Source: Planctomycetota bacterium (GTDB lineage Bacteria > Planctomycetota > UBA11346). From it: 64,000 nucleotides of DNA. Where the stretch lies: positions 54,804 to 118,803 of the forward strand of contig JAKLKR010000001.1 in the NCBI GenBank assembly GCA_023150565.1, in the 5' to 3' direction. The notes under the pieces are model-generated. The model had not been told where the DNA came from. It did no database searches and was given only the letters and a program-made list of their open reading frames with translations. Of the stretch, positions 44,220-53,101 are shown one piece after another. The stretch's first letter is position 1, and each line of letters starts with the position of its first letter. The position numbers and the translations under genes were made by a program.

Positions 44220-45893
44220 CTAGGGCTGGCTGGCCACCACCACCCAGCGGTCGGAGCTGATCTGCCAGCGCTGCACGATCGTCGAACGCTCGACCAGGGT
44301 GGCGCGGTATTCATCGCTCAGCACCAGCCGCCCGGGCGCGGTCTCCAGCCAGGCCGTGACCTCGGTGGGCTGGCGCAGGAAGACCAGCCGACGGCCGCCC
44401 AGGTGGCAGAGCCAGGCGGGGCGCTTGCTGGATTCGCGGCCGGGTACGAAGAAGCCGACCGCCGCATCCGGGGCCAGCCGTGCGTCCAGCCAGGCGGCCG
44501 CCGGCTGGTAGCTGCGTTGGCGGTCGATGGCGGGCAGCACCAGCCACATCACCCCCGACCAGGCCACCACCATGGTGAGCGCGATCGCCGCCCACGCCTG
44601 CACCCGCGCGCGCCAGGCCTGGTGCAGGGCGATTCCGCCCCCCGCCAGCAGGAGCGTCCCCAGCACCAGCGCCGCCGGGCGCAAGGCGGTGAAGGTCTCT
44701 GCCGCGACCGGGCCGGGGACCGGCAGCCGCGGCCAGGCGAGGCCCGCGGCCAGGGCGGCCGCCCCGGCCAGGACCAGGCCGCCGGCGCAGATGCGCCCGG
44801 CCCAGGTGCGCCAGCGCTCCTCCCAGCCGGCGCGGTCGCCCAGCAGCCATCCCGCCACCAGCAGGGCGATGGCGGGATAGATCGGCACCAGGTACACGTT
44901 GCGCTTGGTCGAGGCCAGGGTGAAGAACAGCAGCGGGGCGAGGCACCAGACCGCCAGCAGCCGCCAGCTGCGCTGGTCGCGCCGGTGGCGGAAGCCGCTG
45001 ACCAGGGCGGGGACGAGCAGGGCGAACCAGGGCGCCGCGTCGGCCGGCAGCCGGGTCAGATGGTAGAGGACGCCCTTGCCGCCATGGCCGCGCTGGGTCT
45101 GGCCGAAGCGGTCGAGGTTCTGCAGGTACAGCTCGCGCAGTACGGTCTCGCTGCCGAGCCGTTCGCAGAGCAGGAGGTACCAGGGCAGCGCCACCGCCAG
45201 CGCGACCAGGGCGAGCGGCGCCAGCTGCACCAGCCGGCGCCATTCCCGGTTCCACAGGTGCCAGAGGGTGAGGATGAGACCGGGCAGGAGCAGGCCCAGG
45301 GGGCCCTTGCCGAGCATGGCCAGGCCGAAGGCGGCGAAGCCGGCCGCCCGCCAGGCCCAGCCCGAGGCCCCGCTGCGCCGGTCCCCGGCCAGGTAGAGCG
45401 CGATCCCGCCGGCTATGGCGGCGGCGAAGCCGAGATCGACCTGGAGGTTGCCAGCCTGGAACCACAGCAGCGGCATCGCCAGCAGGCACAGCCCGGCGTA
45501 GAGGGCGGTGCGGGCATCGCCCAGCCGGCGGGCGATGGCCACCGTGACCGCCACCAGGACGGCGAAGAACAGCACCATCGGCAGGCGGGTGGCGAACGGG
45601 GTGACCCCGCCCAGCAGCACCCCCGCCAGCCGGGCGCCCCAGTAGGCGAGCGGGGGATAGTCCAGCCAGGCCTGGCCGTTGTGGGTGGGGACCAGCCAGT
45701 CCCCGCGGGCCGCCATCTCGATCACCGGCAACGCCACATCGGGTTCGTCGGGATACCACCAGTCGCGCAGCCCGAGCGGGGGGATGAACAGCGCGCCCAC
45801 CGCGAGCACCAGGAGGGGGATGGCGAAGCGCGCGATCAGCGCGCCCGCCGGTCCGGCCGCCGGCCCGGCGACCGGGTCACTCGGGGCGGGCAT
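44220..45893 (-). CDS. Family 39 glycosyltransferase (ArnT/PMT-like)
   Basis: A 557-residue membrane glycosyltransferase with about 12 helices and a soluble C-terminal part. The first periplasmic loop carries the essential acidic pair D49-E50 in DWWYPDEPDVALP. WLDYPPLAYWGARL and FTLASTKRNVYLVPIYPAI are typical of the ArnT group, which transfers sugars from undecaprenyl-phosphate carriers to lipid A or other acceptors in the periplasm. Its start overlaps the end of the GT2-GtrA gene by 17 bases, so the product of that gene, a lipid-linked sugar, is the likely donor. The acceptor is unknown. Confidence 0.87.
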   Translation of the reverse strand: MPAPSDPVAGPAAGPAGALIARFAIPLLVLAVGALFIPPLGLRDWWYPDEPDVALPVIEMAARGDWLVPTHNGQAWLDYPPLAYWGARLAGVLLGGVTPFATRLPMVLFFAVLVAVTVAIARRLGDARTALYAGLCLLAMPLLWFQAGNLQVDLGFAAAIAGGIALYLAGDRRSGASGWAWRAAGFAAFGLAMLGKGPLGLLLPGLILTLWHLWNREWRRLVQLAPLALVALAVALPWYLLLCERLGSETVLRELYLQNLDRFGQTQRGHGGKGVLYHLTRLPADAAPWFALLVPALVSGFRHRRDQRSWRLLAVWCLAPLLFFTLASTKRNVYLVPIYPAIALLVAGWLLGDRAGWEERWRTWAGRICAGGLVLAGAAALAAGLAWPRLPVPGPVAAETFTALRPAALVLGTLLLAGGGIALHQAWRARVQAWAAIALTMVVAWSGVMWLVLPAIDRQRSYQPAAAWLDARLAPDAAVGFFVPGRESSKRPAWLCHLGGRRLVFLRQPTEVTAWLETAPGRLVLSDEYRATLVERSTIVQRWQISSDRWVVVASQP

Positions 45894-46965
45894 GGCCGCT
45901 CCAGGACAGGTCGCGGTTGAGGAAGTAGTTCCAGGCGGTGGAGATGGCGATCCCTCCCGCCATGGCCAGCCACAGCGGGGCGGCGAACTGCTCGTGGTAG
46001 TAGAAGGTCAGGGCATGGTTGATCATCGCCCCGGTGCCCGAGACGAGCAGGAACAAGCCCAGGCCGCGCATCACGTTTCCCACACCGGAATGGGCGCGGT
46101 CGCGGAAGGTCCACAGGTTGTTGATGACATAGTTGGACACCGCCGCGGTGGCGATGGCGCAGGCGGTGGCGGCGTGCTCGCTGGCCAGGCGGTCCCACAG
46201 CAGGAAGAAGCTGGCGAACTGGACCACCACCCCGCTGCCTCCGACCAGGCCATACTTGAGGAAGCGGGCGCTGACCAGGCGGCGGGTGGCGAGTTCGGCC
46301 AGCGACAGGGCGAAGTCCCACACCACCTGGCCGGAGAGCTTGCTCTCACCGGCCGAGCGCGGGGCGAAATGGTAGGGCACCTCGCCGATGCGGGCCGGAC
46401 GGAGCACATGCAGCAGCTCCATCAGGATCTTGTAGCCGCGCGGATTCAGCCGGGGGACGATGGCCAGGAAGTCGGGGCGGCGCAGGGCGAAGAAGCCGCT
46501 CATGGGATCGGTGGTGCGCACCCCCAGCACCAGGTTGCAGGCGGCGGTGGCCAGGGTCGAGGCCAGCCGGCGGCGTTTCGACCACCGGCCGGTGCCGCCT
46601 CCGGGTGCATAGCGGGTGGCGACCGCGACCGGGGCGTCGTCGAGGGCCTGGAGCAGCTGGGGGACCACCGCGGTGTCGTGCTGGAGGTCGGCATCCATGA
46701 CCACCAGGAGCCTGCCGGTGGCCAGGCTCAGGCCATCGACGATGGCCGACGACAGCCCGCGGCGATCGGTGCGGCGATAGCAGCGGATGCGCGGATCGGC
46801 CTCGCCCAGGGCCTGGGCCAGCTCCCAGGTCCGGTCCGGGGAGTCGTCGTCGACCACCACGATCTCGTAGGGGCCGCAGGCGGCCAGCGCCTGGTGCAGC
46901 CGCGCCACCGCGGTGGGCAGGTTCTCGCGCTCGTTGTAGGTCGGCAGGATGACGGAGACGTTCAT
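45877..46965 (-). CDS. Polyprenyl-phosphate glycosyltransferase fused to a GtrA domain
   Basis: A 362-residue fusion. Residues 1-225 form a DPM1-like family 2 glycosyltransferase: ILPTYNERENLPTAVARLHQ, DDDSPDRTW at 39-47, and DADLQHD at 91-97, the metal-binding motif. It loads a sugar on a polyprenyl phosphate. From about 235 a GtrA-like domain with four helices (FLKYGLVGGSGVVVQFASFF) follows and is thought to help flip such lipid-linked sugars. The start at 46965 gives the family N-terminus; a longer frame upstream has none. It is co-transcribed with the GT39 gene. Confidence 0.92.
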   Translation of the reverse strand: MNVSVILPTYNERENLPTAVARLHQALAACGPYEIVVVDDDSPDRTWELAQALGEADPRIRCYRRTDRRGLSSAIVDGLSLATGRLLVVMDADLQHDTAVVPQLLQALDDAPVAVATRYAPGGGTGRWSKRRRLASTLATAACNLVLGVRTTDPMSGFFALRRPDFLAIVPRLNPRGYKILMELLHVLRPARIGEVPYHFAPRSAGESKLSGQVVWDFALSLAELATRRLVSARFLKYGLVGGSGVVVQFASFFLLWDRLASEHAATACAIATAAVSNYVINNLWTFRDRAHSGVGNVMRGLGLFLLVSGTGAMINHALTFYYHEQFAAPLWLAMAGGIAISTAWNYFLNRDLSWSGHARPE

Positions 46966-47067
46966 GGGCGACCTGCTTCCGGGAGGCTCTGTGCTGGTCA
47001 AGCGGATTTCGGACTCGGGTTGCTGAAGACATAGGAGCGCGATGGTCAACGCGTTGGTCGCCCGACC

Positions 47068-47282
47068 CCCTTGACGCCGAGCACGGCGGGCCTGATCGCC
47101 GAGGGCGAAGGGACCGGTGCATGGTTGGTGGCCACGAGGGTCCTTGGTCCCTTCGCCCACGTCGAGCATGCCCACCGTGCTCGGCGTCAAGGGCTGCGCG
47201 CCGGCGCGGCGCTTGCCGCCTGCGGCGGGGCCTCGCTGGTTGCCAGGCGAGGCGGTCATCCGCAGGGCTCAGCTAACCGCTG
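47068..47282. repeat. Palindromic repeat element, copy A
   Basis: The first 126 bases form a long imperfect palindrome: arms 47068-47115 and 47146-47193 (48 bases each) match at about 42 of 48 positions around a 30-base loop, including a perfect 13-bp stretch GGGCGAAGGGACC. Downstream bases up to about 47282 are related to the same region of copy B (48374-48597), for example GCGCTTGCCGCCTGCGGCGG and GGCTCAGCTA. The two copies are diverged and sit on either side of the IS3-type gene. No protein is encoded convincingly. Confidence 0.8.
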
Positions 47283-48337
47283 CATGATCAGTGGCCGGTC
47301 ATGCGGCGGTCTGGGCTTTCCAGTAGGCTCGACGTTTGGCGTCGGCTTCATCGAAGGTGGCTTTGCGTTGGGCGAGTTTGGCGGCGATGTGGGCGGGGCC
47401 GCGCAGGGCGTCAGCCGGGGTCAGGTAGTGGATGGCGCTGTGCAGTCGGACGGTGTTGTAGTGGAGGACGTAGGCGGCAACGACAACTCGAGCTTCTTCG
47501 AGATCGCCGAGGGCGGTGCGTCGGATGCACTCGGTCTTGATGCTCTTGTGCCAGCGTTCGATTTTTCCATTCGACTGGGGATGGCGGACCCGGGCTTTGG
47601 AGTGGGCGCAGCCGGCGTCACGCAGGAAGACCTTGAACTGGGCCGACACGTATTGGCTGCCGTTGTCGCTGATGATCCGTGGCCGAGGCGTGCCCTTGGG
47701 CAGCGTGTCGAGGGCGCGTTGCATGACGATCTCGACGTCTGCGGTCTCCATGCGCAGACGGATCTCGTGATGGATGATCGCGCGGGAAAAGCCGTCCAGC
47801 ACGCTGATCAGGAAATACTGGGTTCCCAGGATGTTCAGGTAGGCGATGTCGGTGTGCCACTGCTCGTGCGGGCCTTCGGGTTGGTCGAAGCCCTTCTTGT
47901 GCGCCCCGGAGGTCGGTTGCTTCCAGCGACCGATCAGACCCGCGTCCTTCAGGATCAGGTACACCGTGCTCGGACGGACCGCCGCCACGCCCGCATCCGC
48001 GATCATGAACGCCAGACGCCGGTACCCCTCCTCCGGATGTTCGCGGGAAAACGCGATCACCGCCGCCTGCTCCTCAGGCGTGAGGTGATGCGACTGAGGC
48101 ACCAGCACCACCGGACGCGCTGACTTCCCGCCACTGCGAGCCCAGTCGAAATACGTCGAACGCGGCAACGCCAATACCGTCAACGCCTGCTTCACCGGAA
48201 ACTCGGACCGCTCCTGCAGACGCTGCACCACCGCCACCACCTCGGCACTGACCTGGGGCGAAACCTGACGCACGGTCAGGTCGCCCCACGTGCTTTTTTT
48301 GGGTCTTCCGGCGAATTCGTGGGTCGGATGACCGCCT
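47250..48337 (-). mobile_element. IS3-family element, probably lacking orfA
   Basis: A 13-bp perfect inverted repeat, AGGCGGTCATCCG, is found at 47250-47262 and, on the other strand, at 48325-48337. It flanks an IS3-type orfB. This gives about 1.09 kb, shorter than the 1.2-1.5 kb of intact IS3 elements, because no orfA of the usual size fits. An A7 run just upstream of orfB (48294-48300, minus strand) resembles the programmed -1 frameshift site of the family. The ends are provisional: the left repeat lies inside the copy A element, and no target duplication was found. Confidence 0.5.
47299..48273 (-). CDS. IS3-family transposase orfB (DDE integrase)
   Basis: A 324-residue integrase-type transposase. 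Residues 35-50 (LPRSTYFDWARSGG) are the usual N-terminal segment of IS3 OrfB, and EEGYRRLAFMIADAG follows. The catalytic residues are D142 (WHTDIAYL), D203 (ISDNGSQY) and E239 (SNGKIERWHKS), with exactly 35 residues between the last two, as in the DD35E signature. The frame is intact and starts with GTG. OrfA, with its helix-turn-helix, is not recognisable upstream. The protein could come from -1 frameshifting from a short upstream frame at the A7 run, or be an orphan. It may be inactive without OrfA. Confidence 0.9.
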   Translation of the reverse strand: MRQVSPQVSAEVVAVVQRLQERSEFPVKQALTVLALPRSTYFDWARSGGKSARPVVLVPQSHHLTPEEQAAVIAFSREHPEEGYRRLAFMIADAGVAAVRPSTVYLILKDAGLIGRWKQPTSGAHKKGFDQPEGPHEQWHTDIAYLNILGTQYFLISVLDGFSRAIIHHEIRLRMETADVEIVMQRALDTLPKGTPRPRIISDNGSQYVSAQFKVFLRDAGCAHSKARVRHPQSNGKIERWHKSIKTECIRRTALGDLEEARVVVAAYVLHYNTVRLHSAIHYLTPADALRGPAHIAAKLAQRKATFDEADAKRRAYWKAQTAA

Positions 48338-48373
48338 GACGGCGGCTTGAGCGGCCGTCCGTATGCGCCGGCA

Positions 48374-48597
48374 CCCTTGACCGCTTGCGCGCGGCAGGCG
48401 TGTCGCCGTGGGCGAAGGGACCGATGGATGTCAGCGAGCGCGGCGTCTTCGGCCCTTCGCCCCCGTCGAGCGTGCCCGCCGTGCTCGCGGTCAAGGGCAT
48501 CGCGCCGGAGTCGGCGCTTGCCGCCTGCGGCGGTGCCTCAATGCAGGCGGGGTCGTGGTCGGTCGCGGCCTCCGGCGGGGGCTCAGCTACCCGCTGG
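48374..48597. repeat. Palindromic repeat element, copy B
   Basis: A diverged copy of the element at 47068-47282. Its arms, 48374-48422 and 48451-48497, form an imperfect palindrome with CCCTTGACCGC at the outside and GGGCGAAGGG near the loop. The following bases match copy A in GGCGCTTGCCGCCTGCGGCGG and GGCTCAGCTA. It fills most of the 400-base gap (48274-48673) between the two transposase genes; the remaining bases to 48673 show no other clear feature apart from a GGAG ribosome binding site before the ISL3 gene. Confidence 0.75.
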
Positions 48598-48673
48598 ATG
48601 GAGGCAGCAGAAGAACGTGCATCGCTTCGGCTGACCGGTGAATCCGGCCCTGTGAAGAGGGGAGGCCGGAGCG

Positions 48674-49942
48674 ATGCACATTGAGACTCTGCTGCGCCAT
48701 GTCCATCCGATCAAGGGATTCAGCTACGAGACCATGCGCCTGTCCGGCGAGCGCGGCAGCGAACGGCTGTGCTGTCCGATCCGGCCGCACCGCCGCAATC
48801 AGGCGATCTGCTCGGCCTGCGGGACGGCAGGACCGACCTACGACCACTTGCCGCCAAGGACCTTCCAGATGGTGCCGCTGTGGGGCATCCCGGTGCTCCT
48901 GCTGTACGCCATGCGGCGCGTGTCCTGTCCCCAGTGCCAGCGCATCGTGGTCGAGCGGGTGCCGTGGGCGGAGGGCAAGAGCCCGATGACCACTGTCTTC
49001 CTGGTCTTCCTGGCGAGTTGGGCGAAGGTGACCACCTGGAAGGAGGTCGGCAGCCGCTTCTACGTCGGCTGGGACGCCGTGTATCGGGCCGTTGCCTGGG
49101 TGGTCGCCTACGGCAAGGAGCACCGCGTTCTGGACAACGTCACCGCCATCGGCGTCGACGAGATCCAGCGCTCCCACGGGCAGCGCTACCTGACCATGGT
49201 CTATCAGATCGACCGGGGATGTCGGCGGCTGCTGTGGATCGGTCGAGGGCGCACCAAGAAGTCCTTCAAGCCGTTCTTCACGTGGTTCGGGCCAGAGCGC
49301 TGCGCCAGGATCCGCTTCTTCTGCACCGACATGTGGAAGCCCTACCTCGACCTCATCGCCAAGAACGCCCCCAACGCCATCAACGTCCTCGATCGCTTCC
49401 ACCTGGTGGCCAAGCTCGGCCTGGCTGTCGACGAGGTCCGCCGCAAGGAGATGGCCAAACTGCGCGCGATGGGCAAGGCGGTCCTGGTGCGCACCCGGTG
49501 GATCTGGCTCAAGCGTCCGGCGAACCTCACCCGCAAGCAGCGGCGGCACCGACAGGACCTCTTCGCCAATCCGGTCAACCTCAACCTCAAGACCATCAAG
49601 GCCTACTTCTTCCGCCTCGACCTCGACCGCCTGTGGACCTTCTCCATCCCCGAGCACGCCGGGGCCTTCCTCGACGACTGGTGCCGACGCGTCATGCGCT
49701 CGCGCATCAAGCCCATGATGGCCATGGCCAGGACCTTCCGCGTCCATCGCCACCTGATCCTCAACTACTTCCGCGCCTGCAAGGTGTTCTCCTCCGGCGT
49801 CGTCGAAGGGCTCAACAACAAGGCCAAGGTCGGCATGCGGCGCGCATACGGGAATCGCAGCGACGACGTGCTGGAAATCGCGCTATTTCACCAGCTTGGA
49901 GCACTGCCTGAGCCGCCGGTGACCCACAGATTCTGCGGATGA
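48674..49942 (+). CDS. ISL3-family transposase
   Basis: A 422-residue transposase of full family length. The N-terminal zinc-binding part has CSAC (46-49) and CPQC (85-88). A helix-turn-helix region follows, and the DDE residues are D162 in IGVDEIQ, D219 in FFCTDMWKPY and E378 in GVVEGLNNKAK, all typical of ISL3. GGAG lies 6 bases before the ATG. The frame is intact, so the element may be active. I could not find convincing terminal inverted repeats or a target duplication in the flanks, so the element ends are not given. Confidence 0.93.
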   Translation: MHIETLLRHVHPIKGFSYETMRLSGERGSERLCCPIRPHRRNQAICSACGTAGPTYDHLPPRTFQMVPLWGIPVLLLYAMRRVSCPQCQRIVVERVPWAEGKSPMTTVFLVFLASWAKVTTWKEVGSRFYVGWDAVYRAVAWVVAYGKEHRVLDNVTAIGVDEIQRSHGQRYLTMVYQIDRGCRRLLWIGRGRTKKSFKPFFTWFGPERCARIRFFCTDMWKPYLDLIAKNAPNAINVLDRFHLVAKLGLAVDEVRRKEMAKLRAMGKAVLVRTRWIWLKRPANLTRKQRRHRQDLFANPVNLNLKTIKAYFFRLDLDRLWTFSIPEHAGAFLDDWCRRVMRSRIKPMMAMARTFRVHRHLILNYFRACKVFSSGVVEGLNNKAKVGMRRAYGNRSDDVLEIALFHQLGALPEPPVTHRFCG

Positions 49943-49966
49943 GGCAGAAAAGGTGAGTTTACGAAA

Positions 49967-49983
49967 TATCATCTTTGATGATA
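49967..49983 (-). terminator. Small hairpin, possible terminator of the prepilin-like gene
   Basis: TATCATC and GATGATA form a perfect 7-bp stem around TTT. Read on the minus strand it lies 40 bases after the stop of the prepilin-like gene and is followed by TTTCG. The stem is AT-rich and short, so efficiency is doubtful. Confidence 0.35.
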
Positions 49984-50023
49984 CCGACCCGTCGCCTGCC
50001 GCGTTGACCGCGTCGGGCACGGT

Positions 50024-50779
50024 TCAGGGCAGCTTCTGGGGATTGCGCAGGGCGGTGATGGCGTCGGTGGCGGTGCGGTTGGCGACGTGGCCGTCGAAGA
50101 ACAGCACGTTGACCCGGTTGCCGCGATGGCGCGGCCCGCCCAGGTATTGGGTGATGGTCGGATCGCTGGTGCGCGAGGCGAACATCACCGGGCTGTAGGT
50201 CTTGAGATGCCAGTCGTTGCTGTCGGCGATCAGCAGCCGGCTGCTGGTGAAGGTGATGGTGCCCAGGGCGAAGGTCCGCTTCACCGGGCCGTTCCAGAAG
50301 GCGATGCCTTCGTTGTTCTGGTCGTCGCTGCCCGGCACCAGGTTGCCGGCCGCGTCCAGGGCCAGGGCGGGCTGGTCGTTGAGGCCGTAGCTGAATTTGG
50401 AGGGTTCCAGCGATCCCGTCACCTTGGGGATGCCCTGGAAGCTCGGACAGCCCCACAGCACGGTGCCGCGACTGCGCATGCCGATGGCGGTGATGTTGTA
50501 GGAGTGGTCGGCATCGACATAGGTGCGCAGCCGGCCGTACCAGCTGTAGGACTCGGGGTTGATGGCGCTGTAGTTCGACGCCATCGCCACCAGCAGGCCG
50601 TCGTTGTCCTCGGCATAGGCCTGCACCGCCAGGCCGAGCTGGCGCTGCGACGACTGGCAGCGGGTCGACTGCGCGGCCTCGCGCACCACGTTGACCGCCG
50701 GCAGCAGCATGCCGGCGAGGATCGCCACGATGGCGATCACCACCAGCAGCTCGATGAGGGTGAATGCGCAGGCCCGCAT
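50024..50779 (-). CDS. Prepilin-like protein, DUF1559 (H-X9-DG) type
   Basis: A 251-residue protein with a type IV prepilin N-terminus: [20 protein letters not shown], with the conserved Phe and the Glu five residues later, to be cleaved before Phe by prepilin peptidase. The C-terminal part carries [14 protein letters not shown], a variant of the H-x9-DG motif of DUF1559 proteins, numerous in Planctomycetota and Lentisphaerota. It is probably a minor pilin or pseudopilin; the pilus-like system at 19.4-32 kb is a candidate partner. The start at 50779 gives the short positively charged leader. A far longer frame upstream in the same phase is unrelated (truA region). Confidence 0.88.
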   Translation of the reverse strand: MRACAFTLIELLVVIAIVAILAGMLLPAVNVVREAAQSTRCQSSQRQLGLAVQAYAEDNDGLLVAMASNYSAINPESYSWYGRLRTYVDADHSYNITAIGMRSRGTVLWGCPSFQGIPKVTGSLEPSKFSYGLNDQPALALDAAGNLVPGSDDQNNEGIAFWNGPVKRTFALGTITFTSSRLLIADSNDWHLKTYSPVMFASRTSDPTITQYLGGPRHRGNRVNVLFFDGHVANRTATDAITALRNPQKLP

Positions 50780-50858
50780 CGCTGCATCATGTCCCCTGCC
50801 GAGCCTCACGCACCGCCCGGATTGTGACATCGCGGACGGTCCTGTGATCAGACCCCGC

Positions 50859-51641
50859 CTACAGCCAGACCCAGGCCGGCTCGGGGTCGTAGCGCACCCG
50901 CTCCAGGCACAGGCCCTCGGGCGGGGCGATGTTGCCGATGCGCGCCACCCCTTCGGCGCCGGCGACCAGGGCGTGGAACTCGGCGGCGCTGCGCCGGCCC
51001 TGGGCCACGTGCACCATCGCCCCCACCAGCCCGCGCACCTGCTTGTAGAGGAAGCCGGTGGCGCTGATGCGCAGCTCGTGGCAGGTGCCGCAGGCGTCGT
51101 CGCGGCGCGCCCATTCCGCCGCCAGGATCTCGCGCGTGCCGTCGTCGTCGTCGCTGTCGTCGTGGCGCAGGCAGGCGAAGGCGCGCAGGTCGCGCCGGCC
51201 GGTGAGCGCGCCCGCCAGCTCGCGCAGCAGGTGCGGGTGGTCGAGCCGGCGCAGCCACCAGGCGCGCGGGTCCAGCACCGGGCGGCTGTCGCGCACCCGC
51301 ACCCGGTAGCGGTAGCACTTCGAGCGCGCGCTGCGGATGCTGTGGAATCCCGCCTCGACCGCGGCCGCGGCGCGCACCGCCACCCCGGCGCCGAGGTGGC
51401 CCTGCAGCGCCTGGGCCAGGCGGTAGGGCGGCCAGGCGCGCGGCAGCAGGCAGTCGCAGGGCAGCAGCTCGGCGCCGACCCCGGCGTCGAGCCGGCTGGC
51501 CAGACGCACCCCCACCGCGGCGCCGTCGCCGAGGTGCAGCAGGGCGCGCTCGAGCTCGTCCTGGAGCGCGGGGGCGTTGATCTGGCTCTGGGTGCCGCTG
51601 AAGGCGGCGCCGTCGAGCTCGAGCAGGAAGGCGTAGCGCAT
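50859..51641 (-). CDS. truA: tRNA pseudouridine synthase A
   Basis: A 260-residue pseudouridine synthase expected to modify U38-U40 of tRNA anticodon arms. It starts [20 protein letters not shown], the family N-terminus. The catalytic Asp is D52 in [13 protein letters not shown]. Most family members have GRTDAGVHA here, so Gly, Thr and His are replaced while Asp, Ala and Gly remain. [16 protein letters not shown] and [20 protein letters not shown] are conserved blocks. An Asp-rich loop (DDSDDDDG) is inserted near residue 165. It is followed upstream by pcnB, 15 bases away. Confidence 0.88.
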   Translation of the reverse strand: MRYAFLLELDGAAFSGTQSQINAPALQDELERALLHLGDGAAVGVRLASRLDAGVGAELLPCDCLLPRAWPPYRLAQALQGHLGAGVAVRAAAAVEAGFHSIRSARSKCYRYRVRVRDSRPVLDPRAWWLRRLDHPHLLRELAGALTGRRDLRAFACLRHDDSDDDDGTREILAAEWARRDDACGTCHELRISATGFLYKQVRGLVGAMVHVAQGRRSAAEFHALVAGAEGVARIGNIAPPEGLCLERVRYDPEPAWVWL

Positions 51642-51656
51642 GGCCCGCCCGGGCGG

Positions 51657-53021
51657 TCAGGTTTCGGCGGGGTCGGAGGAGTCGGTGGTGCCCGCCAGCA
51701 GCGGGTCCTCCTCCCACGGCGCGTCGTCCTCGGGCGGATCCTGGTCGCGGCCGAAGCCGCGCTGGCGCCCCTCGTGGCGGCCGCCGCCGGTCTTGCCACG
51801 GAAGCTGAACACGTCGCGGCGGTCGGGCGCGGGCACGGTGCCCGACACCGGCCGGCGCAGGTGGGCGCGCGCGCCCGCCCACACCGCCTGCACCGCCTCG
51901 AGCTCGGGCATGCGCCCGAAGGCGAGCTGGTGCACGTGCCAGGTGGGGTCGAACCACGGCGATTCGACGAAGCGGCGCACGCGCTTGTGCAGGTGGTGGA
52001 AGAACAGCAGGTAGAGCTGGCCGCGCAGCAGCTCGACCACGGCGTTGATCAGGCGCTTGGGCAGGTCCATGCGCAGGCCGAGCGAGCGGATCTCCTCGGT
52101 CAGGCGCGCGCAGGCGCGGTTGTACTGGTCGCGTTCCAGGTCGACCTGGCCGAGCAGGGGCACGAACAGGCCGGCGCAGAGGATCTCGAGCGGGAAGTAG
52201 CGCTCCTCCTCGGCGGCCTGGTCGACCGCGCGGAAGTACTCGCACACCTGCTCGAGGCCCTCGTCGCCGATGGTCTGCAGCCATTCCGGGAACAGCGCCT
52301 GGAGCAGCCCGTAGCGCTGGAGCAGACGCAGGCCGGTTTCGCGGTTGGCCTGGCTGAGGATGCGGAACACCTCCTCGGTGACGCGGAAGCGGCTGGCCTT
52401 GAGGATCTCGGGCGCGCGCGCGCTGATCGCCCTGTCGGTGGCGTCCTCGACGGTGAAGCCGAAGCGGGCGGCGAACTTGACCGCGCGCAGCATGCGCACC
52501 GGGTCCTCGCCGAAGCGCACCATGGGGTCGCCGATGGTGCGCACCCGGCGCGCCTCGAGGTCCTCGAGGCCGCCGACGTGGTCGATCACCGCGAAGTCGC
52601 GGATGTCGTAGAACAGCGCATTGATGGTGAAGTCGCGGCGGAAGGCGTCGCTTTCCAGGTCGCCGTACTGGTTGTCGTCGTCGATGTAGAGGTCGTCGGG
52701 ATCGTCCTTGGGCTCGACCGCGCTGCGCAGGGTGGCGACCTCGACGTTCTTGGGCCCGAAGAACACGTGCACCAGCTTGAAGCGCCGGCCCACCACCCGG
52801 CTGTTGCGGAACAGCCGGCGCAGCTCGTTGGGGCGGGCGTCGGTGGCGACGTCGAAGTCCTTGGGCCGGCGGCCCATCAGCAGGTCGCGCACCGCGCCGC
52901 CGACCAGGTAGGCCTCGTGGCCGTGGTCCTTGAGCTTGTACAGCACGTTGACCGTGTCGCGGTCGACGTCCTTGCGCGAGATGGGATGGTCGGGGCGGGG
53001 GATGATGCGGGGTTCGGTCAT
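51657..53021 (-). CDS. pcnB: Poly(A) polymerase I-like nucleotidyltransferase
   Basis: A 454-residue class II nucleotidyltransferase. [13 protein letters not shown] with G41-G42, DFDVAT with the catalytic D55 and D57, then [20 protein letters not shown] and [13 protein letters not shown] are the diagnostic blocks of PcnB rather than of CCA-adding enzymes. It adds A tails to RNA 3' ends, which marks them for decay. The C-terminus is basic, then acidic. The ATG at 53021 has GAGGAG upstream; the longer open frame before it is not part of the protein. Confidence 0.9.
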   Translation of the reverse strand: MTEPRIIPRPDHPISRKDVDRDTVNVLYKLKDHGHEAYLVGGAVRDLLMGRRPKDFDVATDARPNELRRLFRNSRVVGRRFKLVHVFFGPKNVEVATLRSAVEPKDDPDDLYIDDDNQYGDLESDAFRRDFTINALFYDIRDFAVIDHVGGLEDLEARRVRTIGDPMVRFGEDPVRMLRAVKFAARFGFTVEDATDRAISARAPEILKASRFRVTEEVFRILSQANRETGLRLLQRYGLLQALFPEWLQTIGDEGLEQVCEYFRAVDQAAEEERYFPLEILCAGLFVPLLGQVDLERDQYNRACARLTEEIRSLGLRMDLPKRLINAVVELLRGQLYLLFFHHLHKRVRRFVESPWFDPTWHVHQLAFGRMPELEAVQAVWAGARAHLRRPVSGTVPAPDRRDVFSFRGKTGGGRHEGRQRGFGRDQDPPEDDAPWEEDPLLAGTTDSSDPAET

Positions 53022-53101
53022 CGGGGGGCTCCTCGTCGCCGGGCGCCTGCCGTCATGAGGGCGGGTGGCGGCTCCGGGCGGGCCATGGGTGGGTTCGGCG
53101 G

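Noticed and set aside
47068-47193. Integron attC site
   Set aside because: The palindrome size would fit, but I found no RYYYAAC/GTTRRRY core sites at the ends and no integron integrase in the window.
49942-50023. Terminal inverted repeat of the ISL3 element near its 3' end
   Set aside because: Sequences resembling each other at the two sides (such as GACCGGTGAATC and GCCGGTGACCC) are in direct, not inverted, orientation, so the ends could not be assigned.
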